NCBI GenBank assembly: GCA_029256485.1
Contig: JAQSXU010000088.1
Location: 1 to 14,657, forward strand
Source of the DNA: Clostridiaceae bacterium
GTDB lineage: Bacteria > Bacillota_A > Clostridia > Clostridiales > Clostridiaceae
Direction of reading: 5' to 3'
DNA length: 14,657 nucleotides
The notes beneath the pieces are model-generated. The model made no database searches and was not told the DNA's origin. It was given only the letters and a program-made list of their open reading frames with translations. Below are positions 7,003-14,638 of the stretch, piece after piece (the first letter of the stretch is position 1; each line of letters opens with the position of its first letter). A program made the translations under genes and the position numbers.

Positions 7003-7035
7003 TAGCACGACAATTAAAATAATGTTCGTGTTTTT
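7003..7035. promoter_or_regulatory. Inverted repeat in the operon leader: candidate PurR box pair or attenuator
   Basis: CACGA (7006-7010) and TCGTG (7026-7030) are exact inverted arms 15 bases apart, starting about ten bases after the predicted transcription start. On the minus strand the second arm reads AAACACGAACATT, which agrees with the Bacillus PurR box AWWWCCGAACWWT at 11 of 13 positions; the other arm is degenerate (about 7 of 13). The second arm is followed by TTTTT, so a weak attenuator hairpin is an alternative. The purine genes downstream favour PurR, but the half-site spacing may be shorter than usual. Confidence 0.4.
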
Positions 7036-7110
7036 GGAAGGATTCACAGCAAATATCTTAGCATATTATAACCACTGCAAAATTTAGCATGGCAAGGAGG
7101 AAAAGCGATT

Positions 7111-7938
7111 ATGAAAAAACGAAGTGTTTATTTACTATTAATACCAGGACTGGTAGCTATTTTACTCTTTCTATTCCTGCCTATTTTAAACACGACAATA
7201 CCTACTTTTTTTGAATCAAAGCAAATAACAATAAAAAATTATGCGAATTTTTTTAAAGATGATTATTATATGAGCATATTAATACGAACGATAAGAATAA
7301 GTTTAATCACCACAATAATATGCATAACTCTTGGAGTACCAACATCCTATTACATAGCTAAAAGCAGCAAAAAGATGAAAGGAATACTTCTTGCAGCGGC
7401 TATATTTCCTCAGCTTACAGATTCAGTAGTGCGATCCTTTGCATGGATGACAATATTGGGGAAGAATGGAATTATAAATAAGATACTTGTTGCAGCACAT
7501 TTATTTAATGAACCGCAAAAGCTATTATATACTGAGTTCGCAATAATAATTGGTTCCGTATATTTATTTTTACCATTAATGATTATATCTATGGTAGGCG
7601 TTATGGACAACATTCAAGATGATCTTATGGAAGCAGCCGAAAGCTTAGGTGCAAACAGATTTGAAGCTTTCTTAAAAATTATATTCCCATTAAGTGTTCC
7701 AGGTATGATTGTTGGAAGTGTGTTAGTTTTTACAGGTACTTTTACGGCTTATACTACACCTCAGCTTTTGGGAGGAAATAAGAATACAGTTTTGGCAACA
7801 TTAATTTATCAAAAGGCTATGACACTCAGCGATTGGACTCAAGCTTCCGTACTTTCCACTGTTATGATTTTAATAACTCTAACAGTAATGTTGATGATAA
7901 ACAAGCTTGCCTCCAAAATGTACGAAAGAGGTGTGTAA
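7111..7938 (+). CDS. potB: ABC transporter permease, PotB family
   Basis: A 275-residue inner-membrane permease with about six hydrophobic segments (near 6-28, 62-83, 92-115, 142-165, 196-216 and 245-265). The cytoplasmic EAA loop that docks to the ATPase is clear: EAAESLG starting at residue 174, with LKIIFP after it. Size and layout match PotB/PotH-type subunits. AAGGAGG stands ten bases before ATG. First gene of the operon, and the second permease starts one base after its stop. Family placement is secure. The polyamine substrate implied by the name is not, because the operon continues with purine deaminases. Confidence 0.9.
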   Translation: MKKRSVYLLLIPGLVAILLFLFLPILNTTIPTFFESKQITIKNYANFFKDDYYMSILIRTIRISLITTIICITLGVPTSYYIAKSSKKMKGILLAAAIFPQLTDSVVRSFAWMTILGKNGIINKILVAAHLFNEPQKLLYTEFAIIIGSVYLFLPLMIISMVGVMDNIQDDLMEAAESLGANRFEAFLKIIFPLSVPGMIVGSVLVFTGTFTAYTTPQLLGGNKNTVLATLIYQKAMTLSDWTQASVLSTVMILITLTVMLMINKLASKMYERGV

Positions 7939-7939
7939 C

Positions 7940-8722
7940 ATGAGAAAAAACAAGTTATTAACCATATTCATAACTTTAGTATATATATTTTTGTGTGCGC
8001 CATTACTTATAATTATTTCTACAGCTTTTGATTCCAGTAGTTTTATGTCTTTTCCGCCAAAAGGTTTTAGTCTAAAGTGGTTTGTTAATGTTTTTAATTC
8101 TGAAACTTTTATGACAACATTGGGAATAAGTATAAAAATTGCAATTTTAGCAACTACTATTTCACTGATTATTGGAATACCAGCGGCATATGCATTAAGC
8201 AGAAAGAGCTATAAAGGCAGAGCTGTGCTGCAAAACATTTTTTTGTCTCCAATAATAGTACCTGGTGTGGTATTAGGTTTTGCTTCATTTAAGTATCTTA
8301 TTATAAAGCTGCAATTAGATGTTTTTACAAGCCTTCTTATTGGACATGTAATAATAGTTATACCATACATAATACGAGTAATTGGATCCAGCCTTGAAAA
8401 TTTGGACTTTTCCATTGAGGAGGCAGCAGTGAGCCTAGGTGCAACAAGGGTAAAATCTTTTTTCTTAGTTGTACTTCCCAATGTAACCTCAGGAGTTATA
8501 GCAGCGTTTATGCTGTCATTTATAAATTCATTTAATAATGTTTCTGTATCCTTATTTTTAACTGGGCCAGGAATAAGTACGCTGCCTATAAGTATGATGA
8601 GTTATGTAGAATACAACTATGATCCCACTATTTCTGCACTGTCAGTTATACTTATGGTATTTACTGTACTTATTATGTTCATAGTAGAAAAAACTTTAGG
8701 ATTAAGCAATTTTGCAAAATAA
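7940..8722 (+). CDS. potC: ABC transporter permease, PotC family
   Basis: A 260-residue second permease that should pair with the PotB-like subunit. About six membrane segments are visible, the first at about 6-28. The EAA loop is EAAVSLG starting at residue 161, followed by VVLP. I chose ATG at 7940 because AGAGGTG (7928-7934) is properly spaced and it begins one base after the upstream stop; a longer in-frame start at 7907 would overlap potB and add an unlikely Cys-rich extension. The tight junction suggests translational coupling. PotC/PotI-type size and layout. Confidence 0.9.
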   Translation: MRKNKLLTIFITLVYIFLCAPLLIIISTAFDSSSFMSFPPKGFSLKWFVNVFNSETFMTTLGISIKIAILATTISLIIGIPAAYALSRKSYKGRAVLQNIFLSPIIVPGVVLGFASFKYLIIKLQLDVFTSLLIGHVIIVIPYIIRVIGSSLENLDFSIEEAAVSLGATRVKSFFLVVLPNVTSGVIAAFMLSFINSFNNVSVSLFLTGPGISTLPISMMSYVEYNYDPTISALSVILMVFTVLIMFIVEKTLGLSNFAK

Positions 8723-8737
8723 ATTGGAGGATGAAGT

Positions 8738-9802
8738 ATGGCACTAATAAAATTAAAAGAAATAACAGTTTCATATGATGGAAAAACGGATATTCTAAAG
8801 GAATTAAGTTTAGATATAGAAAAAGGCCAATTGGTATCACTGTTAGGGCCAAGCGGATGCGGTAAAACAACAACACTAAGAGTGATTGCAGGGTTTTTAG
8901 AGCCAACCGGGGGTAATTTTATATTTAATGGTAAAGATTACACTAAAGTTTCAACTCATAAACGAAATTTTGGATTGGTATTTCAAAGTTATGCCTTATT
9001 CCCTCATCTAACAGTTTTTGATAATGTAGCTTTTGGTTTGAAATTAAGAAGGGTAAATAAGAACAAAATAAAAGAATCAGTATTGAAAATGTTAGATATT
9101 GTTGATTTAAAAGAGTACAGTTCGAGATATCCCAGGGAACTTTCTGGAGGTCAAAGGCAGAGAGTTGCATTAGCAAGAGCATTAGTTATTAATCCAGATC
9201 TGCTTCTTTTAGATGAGCCATTAAGCAATCTTGATGCTAAGCTTAGACTTAAAATGAGGGTTGAAATAAGAAAAATACAGCAGAAGCTTGGGATTACAAC
9301 TGTATTTGTAACACATGATCAGGAAGAATGCTTTTCTATTTCCGATAAAGTAGCTGTTATGAATAAGGGCTTAGTGGAGCAGTATGACTCTCCGGAAAAA
9401 ATATATTCATATCCTGAAACTGAGTTTGTAGCTAGATTTGTAGGCTTTGAAAATTTTATAGACTTAAAGTATAAAGAGCAGGGGATTTTTGAAGCTAAAG
9501 GGGGCATTATTCTTAAGATAGAAAATTCTAAAAAAATTGAAAGTGAAAATATTAAAGGCACAATACGACCTGAAGATATTGTAATTTTTACTGAAGAAAA
9601 CGATAATTGTGATAATGTTATAGATGGGACAGTGGAGATAAGAACTTTTCTGGGAAAGGGTTATCAATACAGTATTGAAACAAAATTAGGTGCAATGATA
9701 GTCAATAGTAATAAAGAACACATTTACAATCAAGGAGATAAGGTAAAATTACATTTATCTTCAAATAAATTAATAACAGTTAAAAGTACTAAGGAGGAAT
9801 AA
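8738..9802 (+). CDS. potA: ABC transporter ATP-binding protein, PotA family
   Basis: A 354-residue ATPase that powers the importer. It carries Walker A GPSGCGKTT (37-45), Q-loop Gln83, signature LSGGQRQ (135-141), Walker B LLLLDEP (155-161) and the switch His193 in VTHD. After about residue 235 comes the C-terminal TOBE-type beta domain (with GTIRPEDI) typical of PotA and MalK-like subunits, which often senses substrate or regulators. All catalytic positions are intact. It starts 15 bases after potC with GGAGG, and the binding protein follows after three bases. Confidence 0.93.
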   Translation: MALIKLKEITVSYDGKTDILKELSLDIEKGQLVSLLGPSGCGKTTTLRVIAGFLEPTGGNFIFNGKDYTKVSTHKRNFGLVFQSYALFPHLTVFDNVAFGLKLRRVNKNKIKESVLKMLDIVDLKEYSSRYPRELSGGQRQRVALARALVINPDLLLLDEPLSNLDAKLRLKMRVEIRKIQQKLGITTVFVTHDQEECFSISDKVAVMNKGLVEQYDSPEKIYSYPETEFVARFVGFENFIDLKYKEQGIFEAKGGIILKIENSKKIESENIKGTIRPEDIVIFTEENDNCDNVIDGTVEIRTFLGKGYQYSIETKLGAMIVNSNKEHIYNQGDKVKLHLSSNKLITVKSTKEE

Positions 9803-9805
9803 AAC

Positions 9806-10864
9806 ATGAGAAAATTACCATTATTATTAGTAGGTATTATTACCACAACAATGCTTTATGGCTGTGGTGCTAAGAAGGCGTCAGGAGACAATTCTGCAGC
9901 ACAAAAACAGTTAGTAGTATCAACCTGGGGGCTTAATCAAGATCAGTACATGAAGAATGTAATTGAACCTTTTGAAAAAGCAAATAATGTGAAAGTTGTA
10001 GTTGAAACTGGAAACAACGATGAAAGATTAGCAAAGCTTAAAAATAATGCTAACAGTTATGTAGATGTAATATATTTAGCTGAAGCTTATTCTCAACAGG
10101 GAATAGAAGATGGTTTATTTGAAAAAATAGACTATAGTAAGGTTCCTAACGCTAAAAAAGTTTTACCTGTGGCACAAAAATTTGTGGATGCTGGCTATGG
10201 TCCTGCATATACATTAAATCGTGCAGCAATTGTGTACAACCCTTCAAAGGTAAGCGGTAAAATAACTTCATGGAATGATTTATGGAGATCAGACTTAAAG
10301 GGTAAAATAGCAATTCCTGAAATTACAACTACTTTTGGACCTTCCATGGTAGTTGCTGCTGGTAAAAAGGCTGGCACAGATATAGCTGGTGACAATGGAG
10401 CAGCAGCATTTAAAGCATTAGAGGATCTAAAGCCAAATGTAGTAAAAACTTACACAAAATCTTCAGATTTAGTAAATATGTTCACTAATGGTGAAATTAC
10501 AGCTGCAGTAGCTGCAGATTTCGTAGTTGCTTCTATAAAGAAAGCTGTACCAAATGCTGTATATGTAAATCCAACAGAAGGTGCATATTTAAACTTTAAC
10601 ACAATTAATATTAATAAGAATTCTAAAAATAAAGACTTAGCATTAAAATTCATTGATTATGTTTTAAGTGCGGAAGTTGAAAGTAAAACTGCTTCAACAG
10701 TTGGAGATTCACCTATTAATGTGGATGTAAAGTTATCTGAAAAAGATGCAGCAAATTTAACTTATGGAGACAATGCTAATAAGTCAAATACTTTAGATTA
10801 TAAAACTATAAATAAGCATTTAAAATCTTGGATAGATCAATGGAATAGATTGTTTAATAAATAG
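9806..10864 (+). CDS. potD: Substrate-binding lipoprotein of the ABC importer, PotD-like
   Basis: A 352-residue extracytoplasmic solute-binding protein anchored by lipid. The signal peptide (1-19) ends in lipobox LYGC, with Cys20 as the modified residue, followed by a short linker. The mature part begins LVVSTWGLNQDQY, where PotD-family proteins place the first ligand-contacting strand, and continues with a two-lobe bacterial binding-protein layout (YNPSKV, TSWNDLW, LKGKIAIPE). I could not confirm the acidic residues that grip polyamine amines in PotD, so the ligand is open; the neighbouring genes suggest a purine-type or related compound. GGAGG precedes ATG; three bases after potA. Confidence 0.88.
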   Translation: MRKLPLLLVGIITTTMLYGCGAKKASGDNSAAQKQLVVSTWGLNQDQYMKNVIEPFEKANNVKVVVETGNNDERLAKLKNNANSYVDVIYLAEAYSQQGIEDGLFEKIDYSKVPNAKKVLPVAQKFVDAGYGPAYTLNRAAIVYNPSKVSGKITSWNDLWRSDLKGKIAIPEITTTFGPSMVVAAGKKAGTDIAGDNGAAAFKALEDLKPNVVKTYTKSSDLVNMFTNGEITAAVAADFVVASIKKAVPNAVYVNPTEGAYLNFNTININKNSKNKDLALKFIDYVLSAEVESKTASTVGDSPINVDVKLSEKDAANLTYGDNANKSNTLDYKTINKHLKSWIDQWNRLFNK

Positions 10865-10880
10865 TTAAAGGGGAGTCAGT

Positions 10881-12590
10881 ATGGAAGCAGATTTGATAAT
10901 TAAAAATGTGCAGGTATTTAATTCCTACTTTAAAAAGTTTCTGCATGGAGATGTGGCTGTTTTAAATGGTAAATTTCTTCATATATCAGAACCACATTGT
11001 ATGGAATTAAAGTCTAAAAGGGTAATTGACGGAAAGGAAAATTATCTTATACCGGGACTAATAGACATACATATGCATATAGAAAGCTCCATGACAACTC
11101 CACTTCAATTTGCTAAGACAGTTGTTACTCATGGTGTAACAACTGTTGTGGCAGATCCTCATGAAATTGCAAATGTTTTTGGATTAGAAGGAATAGAAGC
11201 TATGGCAAATATAAAATGTAACCATTTGGTGGATATATTTTATGGGATTCCAAGTTCTGTTCCTTCTACTTCTTTTCAATTGGAAACCTGCGGCGGGGAT
11301 ATAGATGTGGAAGAGGTTGATGAACTAATTAAGCTAGAAAATGTAATTTGTCTTGGAGAAGTAATGAACTTTAAGGATCTGGTAGAAAATGAAAACTCCA
11401 GAATTAATAAAATAATAAGGCTCATAAAGGAGAAAAAACCAGAGCTGATACTGGAAGGTCACTGCCCCAAAATATCAGGCTTAGAGCTTTCTAAGTATAT
11501 CTACAGCGGAGTAGATGGAGATCACACCCAGCAAACAGTTAAGTCATTACAGGAAAAAATACAAAATGGAATGTTTATGGAAATACAAGAAAAATCTATG
11601 ACCATGGAAAATATTAATTACCTAATGGAAAATAATTTGTATGAGCATTTTTGTCTGGTTACAGATGATGTAATGGCAGATAAACTAGTGGATTCACATA
11701 TTAATGGGTTGATCAAGAAGGCAATTAGGATGGGAATGCCTAAAGAAATGGCTGTATATGTATCCACATACACACCTGCAAATAGAATGAAGCTTTTTGA
11801 CAGAGGAGCAGTTGCTCCTGGAAAAAAGGCAGATTTTATATTGCTTAAGGATATTGAGAATTTTAATATTGAAGCTGTATACAAGAATGGCGAAAATGTA
11901 AAGGATAATGATAATTATCAGGACGAAAAAAATATTTATAATTTTCCTAAACACTTCTATAATAGTGTAATACTTGATAAACTTTCAAAGCAGGACTTTG
12001 TTGTAAATGCTTCTGGAGATAAAATGGAAATTTTGTGCAGAATAATGAAGGTTAGTTCAAATAACACATTTACAGAAGAAATATGTGATAAAATCCCAGT
12101 TTGTCAAGGACAGCTTGACTGGCAGAAATCAAATTACTGTTTGATTTCTGTTTTTGAAAGGTATAATAAAAATAAAAACAAGGCTTTTGGACTAGTTGGA
12201 GGAGACATAATAAAAAGTGGAGCAGTGGCAACAACATATGCTCATGACAGCCATAATTTAATGGTGATGGGCAAATGTCCTGAGGACATGACTAAAGCAG
12301 CCAATTGGGTCATTGAAAATCATGGAGGAATTTGTGTAGTAGAACATGGAGAGATAATAGCTGCACTTAAACTGCCGGTTGCGGGAATATTGTCTGAAGA
12401 ACCAATAGGGGAACTTGCGGAAAAATTGAAAGCTGTCAGGGAGGCTATGAGAAATCTTGGCTATAAGCATAATAATGAAATAATGTCATTAAGCACTTTG
12501 TGTTTACCTGTGAGTCCAGCTTTAAAAATTAGTGATAAAGGACTTATTAGAGTCAAAAGTCAAGAAATTGTAAGTTTATTTTGTCAATAG
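10881..12590 (+). CDS. ade: Adenine deaminase
   Basis: A 569-residue amidohydrolase that converts adenine to hypoxanthine and ammonia for purine salvage or nitrogen supply. The length is right for the Ade family (about 570-600). Family blocks in order: PGLIDIHMHIESSM with metal ligands His64 and His66, HGVTTVVADPHE (His84, His94), LGEVMNF with Glu160 as likely metal bridge, EGHCP (His194), GVDGDHTQQ (His215) and VTDD (261-263). The C-terminal Ade-specific domain ends in VSPALKISDKGLI. The motif around His215 reads GDHT where Bacillus and E. coli enzymes have SDHE, a variant to note. It lies 16 bases after the binding protein, clearly in the operon. It contains an internal terminator-like hairpin. 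Confidence 0.95.
   Translation: MEADLIIKNVQVFNSYFKKFLHGDVAVLNGKFLHISEPHCMELKSKRVIDGKENYLIPGLIDIHMHIESSMTTPLQFAKTVVTHGVTTVVADPHEIANVFGLEGIEAMANIKCNHLVDIFYGIPSSVPSTSFQLETCGGDIDVEEVDELIKLENVICLGEVMNFKDLVENENSRINKIIRLIKEKKPELILEGHCPKISGLELSKYIYSGVDGDHTQQTVKSLQEKIQNGMFMEIQEKSMTMENINYLMENNLYEHFCLVTDDVMADKLVDSHINGLIKKAIRMGMPKEMAVYVSTYTPANRMKLFDRGAVAPGKKADFILLKDIENFNIEAVYKNGENVKDNDNYQDEKNIYNFPKHFYNSVILDKLSKQDFVVNASGDKMEILCRIMKVSSNNTFTEEICDKIPVCQGQLDWQKSNYCLISVFERYNKNKNKAFGLVGGDIIKSGAVATTYAHDSHNLMVMGKCPEDMTKAANWVIENHGGICVVEHGEIIAALKLPVAGILSEEPIGELAEKLKAVREAMRNLGYKHNNEIMSLSTLCLPVSPALKISDKGLIRVKSQEIVSLFCQ
12122..12155 (+). other. Terminator-like hairpin inside the adenine deaminase gene
   Basis: CAGAAATCAAA (12123-12133) and TTTGATTTCTG (12140-12150) form a perfect 11-pair stem with a six-base loop, followed directly by TTTTT. 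It lies about 70% through the coding region on the sense strand. The stem is AT-rich, so efficiency would be modest and translating ribosomes would normally mask it. Confidence 0.5.
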
Positions 12591-12617
12591 TTTAGTTGAT
12601 TTTAGGAAGGTGAATTA

Positions 12618-13937
12618 ATGGATTATCTAATAATTAAGAATGTAAATATTATTACCATGAACAATAACATGGAAATTATTGAAAATGGAGTAGTGGTAAT
12701 AAAAGATAATATAATTAAAGCAGTGGGTGGGGCAGAACTGCTTAAAAAATACAAAAGCACAAGAATAATCGATGGTAATGACGGTATATTAATGCCGGGC
12801 ATGGTAAATACTCATACCCATGCAGCTATGGTGGTTTTTCGCAGTTTAGGTGATGATGTACCTGATAGATTAAAAAAATACATTTTCCCTCTTGAGAAGC
12901 AGCTGGTTAATAGAGATTTGGTTTCACTAGGTTCTAAATATGCTATTTCAGAAATGCTTCTTTCCGGGGTAACTACTTTTACTGATATGTATTATTTTGA
13001 AGATGAGGTAGCAAAGGCAGCTAAGAGAATGGGTATCAGAGCGGTGCTGGGAGAAACAGTTATGAATTTTCCAGTACCGGATTCAAAGGAATCATATGGC
13101 GGATTAGAGTACGGTGAGAAGTTTATAAAACAGTGGAATAATGATAATCTTATTACACCAGCTATAGCACCGCATGCACCCTACAGCTGTGACAGCGAAC
13201 ACCTTCAAAAGGCTTTCTGCATATCTGAAAAATATAATGTTCCAATGATTATGCATGTCTCTGAGATGGATTATGAAATTGAAAAATATAAAAACGAATA
13301 TAACATGACTCCTGTGCAGTATTTAGATAGTATTGGAGTACTTAATGATAGATTTATTGCAGCTCATTTAATTCATGTTACAGACAATGATATTGATATT
13401 ATTGAAAAAAGAAATATTGGTATAGCTCATAATATTGGTGCAAATGCTAAGGCAGGAAAAGGAGTTCCTCCTTTAAAAGAAATGTTTAAAAGAGAGTTAA
13501 AAGTGGGTTTAGGAAGTGATGGGCCAATGAGTGGAAATACATTGGACATCATAACTCAAATGTCCTTAGTTGGTAAAATTCATAAGCTTTTTAACAAAGA
13601 CAGATCGCTGTTTCCTGCAAGGGAAATAGTTGAAATGGCCACCATGGGAGGAGCAAGAGCAATAGGTATGGATAAGTATATTGGCTCCATAGAAACAGGA
13701 AAAAAAGCCGATATTGTTATTTTTGAAACATCTTCAGCAAATATGCAGCCAATCTACGATTATTATTCAGTTTTGACTTATTCAGCCAATGCCAGCAATG
13801 TTGATACGGTTATCGTGAATGGAAAAGTTTTAGTTTACAACAAAAGTTTCACTGAGTTTGATTTTACCAAATGCAGTGAAGATCTTAAAATATTAAGAAA
13901 AGACATACTCAGTATAAAAGCACATATTATTAGTTAA
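12618..13937 (+). CDS. Amidohydrolase related to methylthioadenosine/S-adenosylhomocysteine deaminase
   Basis: A 439-residue metal-dependent hydrolase of the MtaD/TrzA-like group, cytoplasmic, predicted to deaminate an adenosine-type nucleoside or another aminated heterocycle. Seen: NTHTHAAM with ligands His66 and His68, APHAPYSC (His186), MHVSEM with ligand His213 and catalytic Glu216, AAHLIHV (His250, His253) and GSDGPMS with Asp301 as the last metal ligand. A C-terminal composite domain has GKKADIVIF. Compared with MtaD, the loop HNPASNLKL is replaced by HNIGANAKAGKG and TDGAAS by SDGPMS, so the substrate may differ. It lies 27 bases after ade with GGAAGGTG as RBS. Alternatives are guanine deaminase or a chlorohydrolase-like enzyme. 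Confidence 0.85.
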   Translation: MDYLIIKNVNIITMNNNMEIIENGVVVIKDNIIKAVGGAELLKKYKSTRIIDGNDGILMPGMVNTHTHAAMVVFRSLGDDVPDRLKKYIFPLEKQLVNRDLVSLGSKYAISEMLLSGVTTFTDMYYFEDEVAKAAKRMGIRAVLGETVMNFPVPDSKESYGGLEYGEKFIKQWNNDNLITPAIAPHAPYSCDSEHLQKAFCISEKYNVPMIMHVSEMDYEIEKYKNEYNMTPVQYLDSIGVLNDRFIAAHLIHVTDNDIDIIEKRNIGIAHNIGANAKAGKGVPPLKEMFKRELKVGLGSDGPMSGNTLDIITQMSLVGKIHKLFNKDRSLFPAREIVEMATMGGARAIGMDKYIGSIETGKKADIVIFETSSANMQPIYDYYSVLTYSANASNVDTVIVNGKVLVYNKSFTEFDFTKCSEDLKILRKDILSIKAHIIS

Positions 13938-13991
13938 TAATATACATGAATATGATTTTGTGTATAAAACTATTAAAAGGTGGTTTTTTCA

Positions 13992-14519
13992 ATGGAACGT
14001 TATGTAATTGTATGTTTGATTAAAGGAAGTGCACTTGAATTTTATGAAAAATTAGTATCTGAAGTCTGCAGTAAATTTAATGTGAAGCCTCAGAGACTCC
14101 CCGCCCATTTCACAATTAAAGCACCCTTCGAAATTGAACACATTAAACCTATTGAAAATGCAGTTGAGGAATTTGTTAAAAGCAACAGCAAACAGGAAGC
14201 CTCAATAGAAGGCTTTGGCAAATTCAGAGATAGTGTGGTATTTATGAAAATAGACATGCCAAAAGAAGGGGTTAAAGTTCATGATGATTTTATAGACAAA
14301 TTAAAGACTATACCCAATTTAGAATGGAAAGCTAATGAAGGCAGAGAAAAGGTGTTCCACTGCACTGTAGTTACCCGCATAAGAGATTATAAATTTAAGG
14401 ACATATGGGAATATGTAAATATGCACAATGCTTCCTTTAAAATATATTTTGATAACATTTCAATACTTAGATGGAACAGGGACAGATGGGTAACTTATAG
14501 GGAATATAATTTAAAATAA
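13992..14519 (+). CDS. 2H phosphoesterase / 2'-5' RNA ligase superfamily protein
   Basis: A 175-residue protein with the two HxT motifs that define the family, HFT at 39-41 and HCT at 123-125, spaced as expected and each in a predicted beta strand. The length is typical for bacterial LigT/YjcG-like members. Such enzymes hydrolyse cyclic phosphodiesters, including 2',3'-cyclic or ADP-ribose cyclic phosphates; the native substrate here is unknown. I chose ATG at 13992 because AAAAGGTGG (13975-13983) is well spaced; a GTG four codons upstream lies inside that RBS. It follows the amidohydrolase after 54 bases with no terminator, so it is likely the last gene of the operon, although a separate promoter cannot be excluded. 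Confidence 0.88.
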   Translation: MERYVIVCLIKGSALEFYEKLVSEVCSKFNVKPQRLPAHFTIKAPFEIEHIKPIENAVEEFVKSNSKQEASIEGFGKFRDSVVFMKIDMPKEGVKVHDDFIDKLKTIPNLEWKANEGREKVFHCTVVTRIRDYKFKDIWEYVNMHNASFKIYFDNISILRWNRDRWVTYREYNLK

Positions 14520-14520
14520 T

Positions 14521-14555
14521 AAGAAGATAACAAGATAAGAAGATAACTAGATAAC
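14521..14555. repeat. Degenerate short tandem repeat, AAGATAAC type
   Basis: AAGAAGATAAC occurs at 14521-14531 and again at 14537-14547, with AAGAT between and TAGATAAC after it. GATAAC appears three times and GATAAG once in 35 bases, immediately after the last gene. Confidence 0.7.
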
Positions 14556-14595
14556 TATATAGCTAGTGCCTGTACCAAAATGTATTACAAAAATT

Positions 14596-14638
14596 AAGGC
14601 GGACTACCACCTTGACGCTACGCTACATCTGCCTTTTT
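14596..14638 (+). terminator. Hairpin with U tract, probable end of the operon
   Basis: AAGGCGGA (14596-14603) pairs with TCTGCCTT (14628-14635) through eight pairs including one G-U, then TTT to 14638. The 24-base loop is GC-richer than anything nearby and contains CGCTACGCTAC. It could also be part of an interspersed element. Confidence 0.6.

Noticed and set aside
6994..7110. Purine (guanine/adenine) riboswitch before the operon
   Set aside because: The conserved loop and core segments of the purine aptamer (TATAATCC, GTTTCTACC, GACTATG type) are absent; only the inverted repeat could be supported.
7907..7939. Longer start for the PotC-like permease
   Set aside because: It would overlap potB by 32 bases and add a Cys-containing extension; the ATG at 7940 has a well-spaced RBS.
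13980..13991. GTG start for the 2H phosphoesterase
   Set aside because: The GTG lies within the AAAAGGTGG ribosome binding site that serves the ATG at 13992.
14521..14555. CRISPR array
   Set aside because: Repeats are about 8-11 bases, degenerate and without spacers; no cas genes are present.
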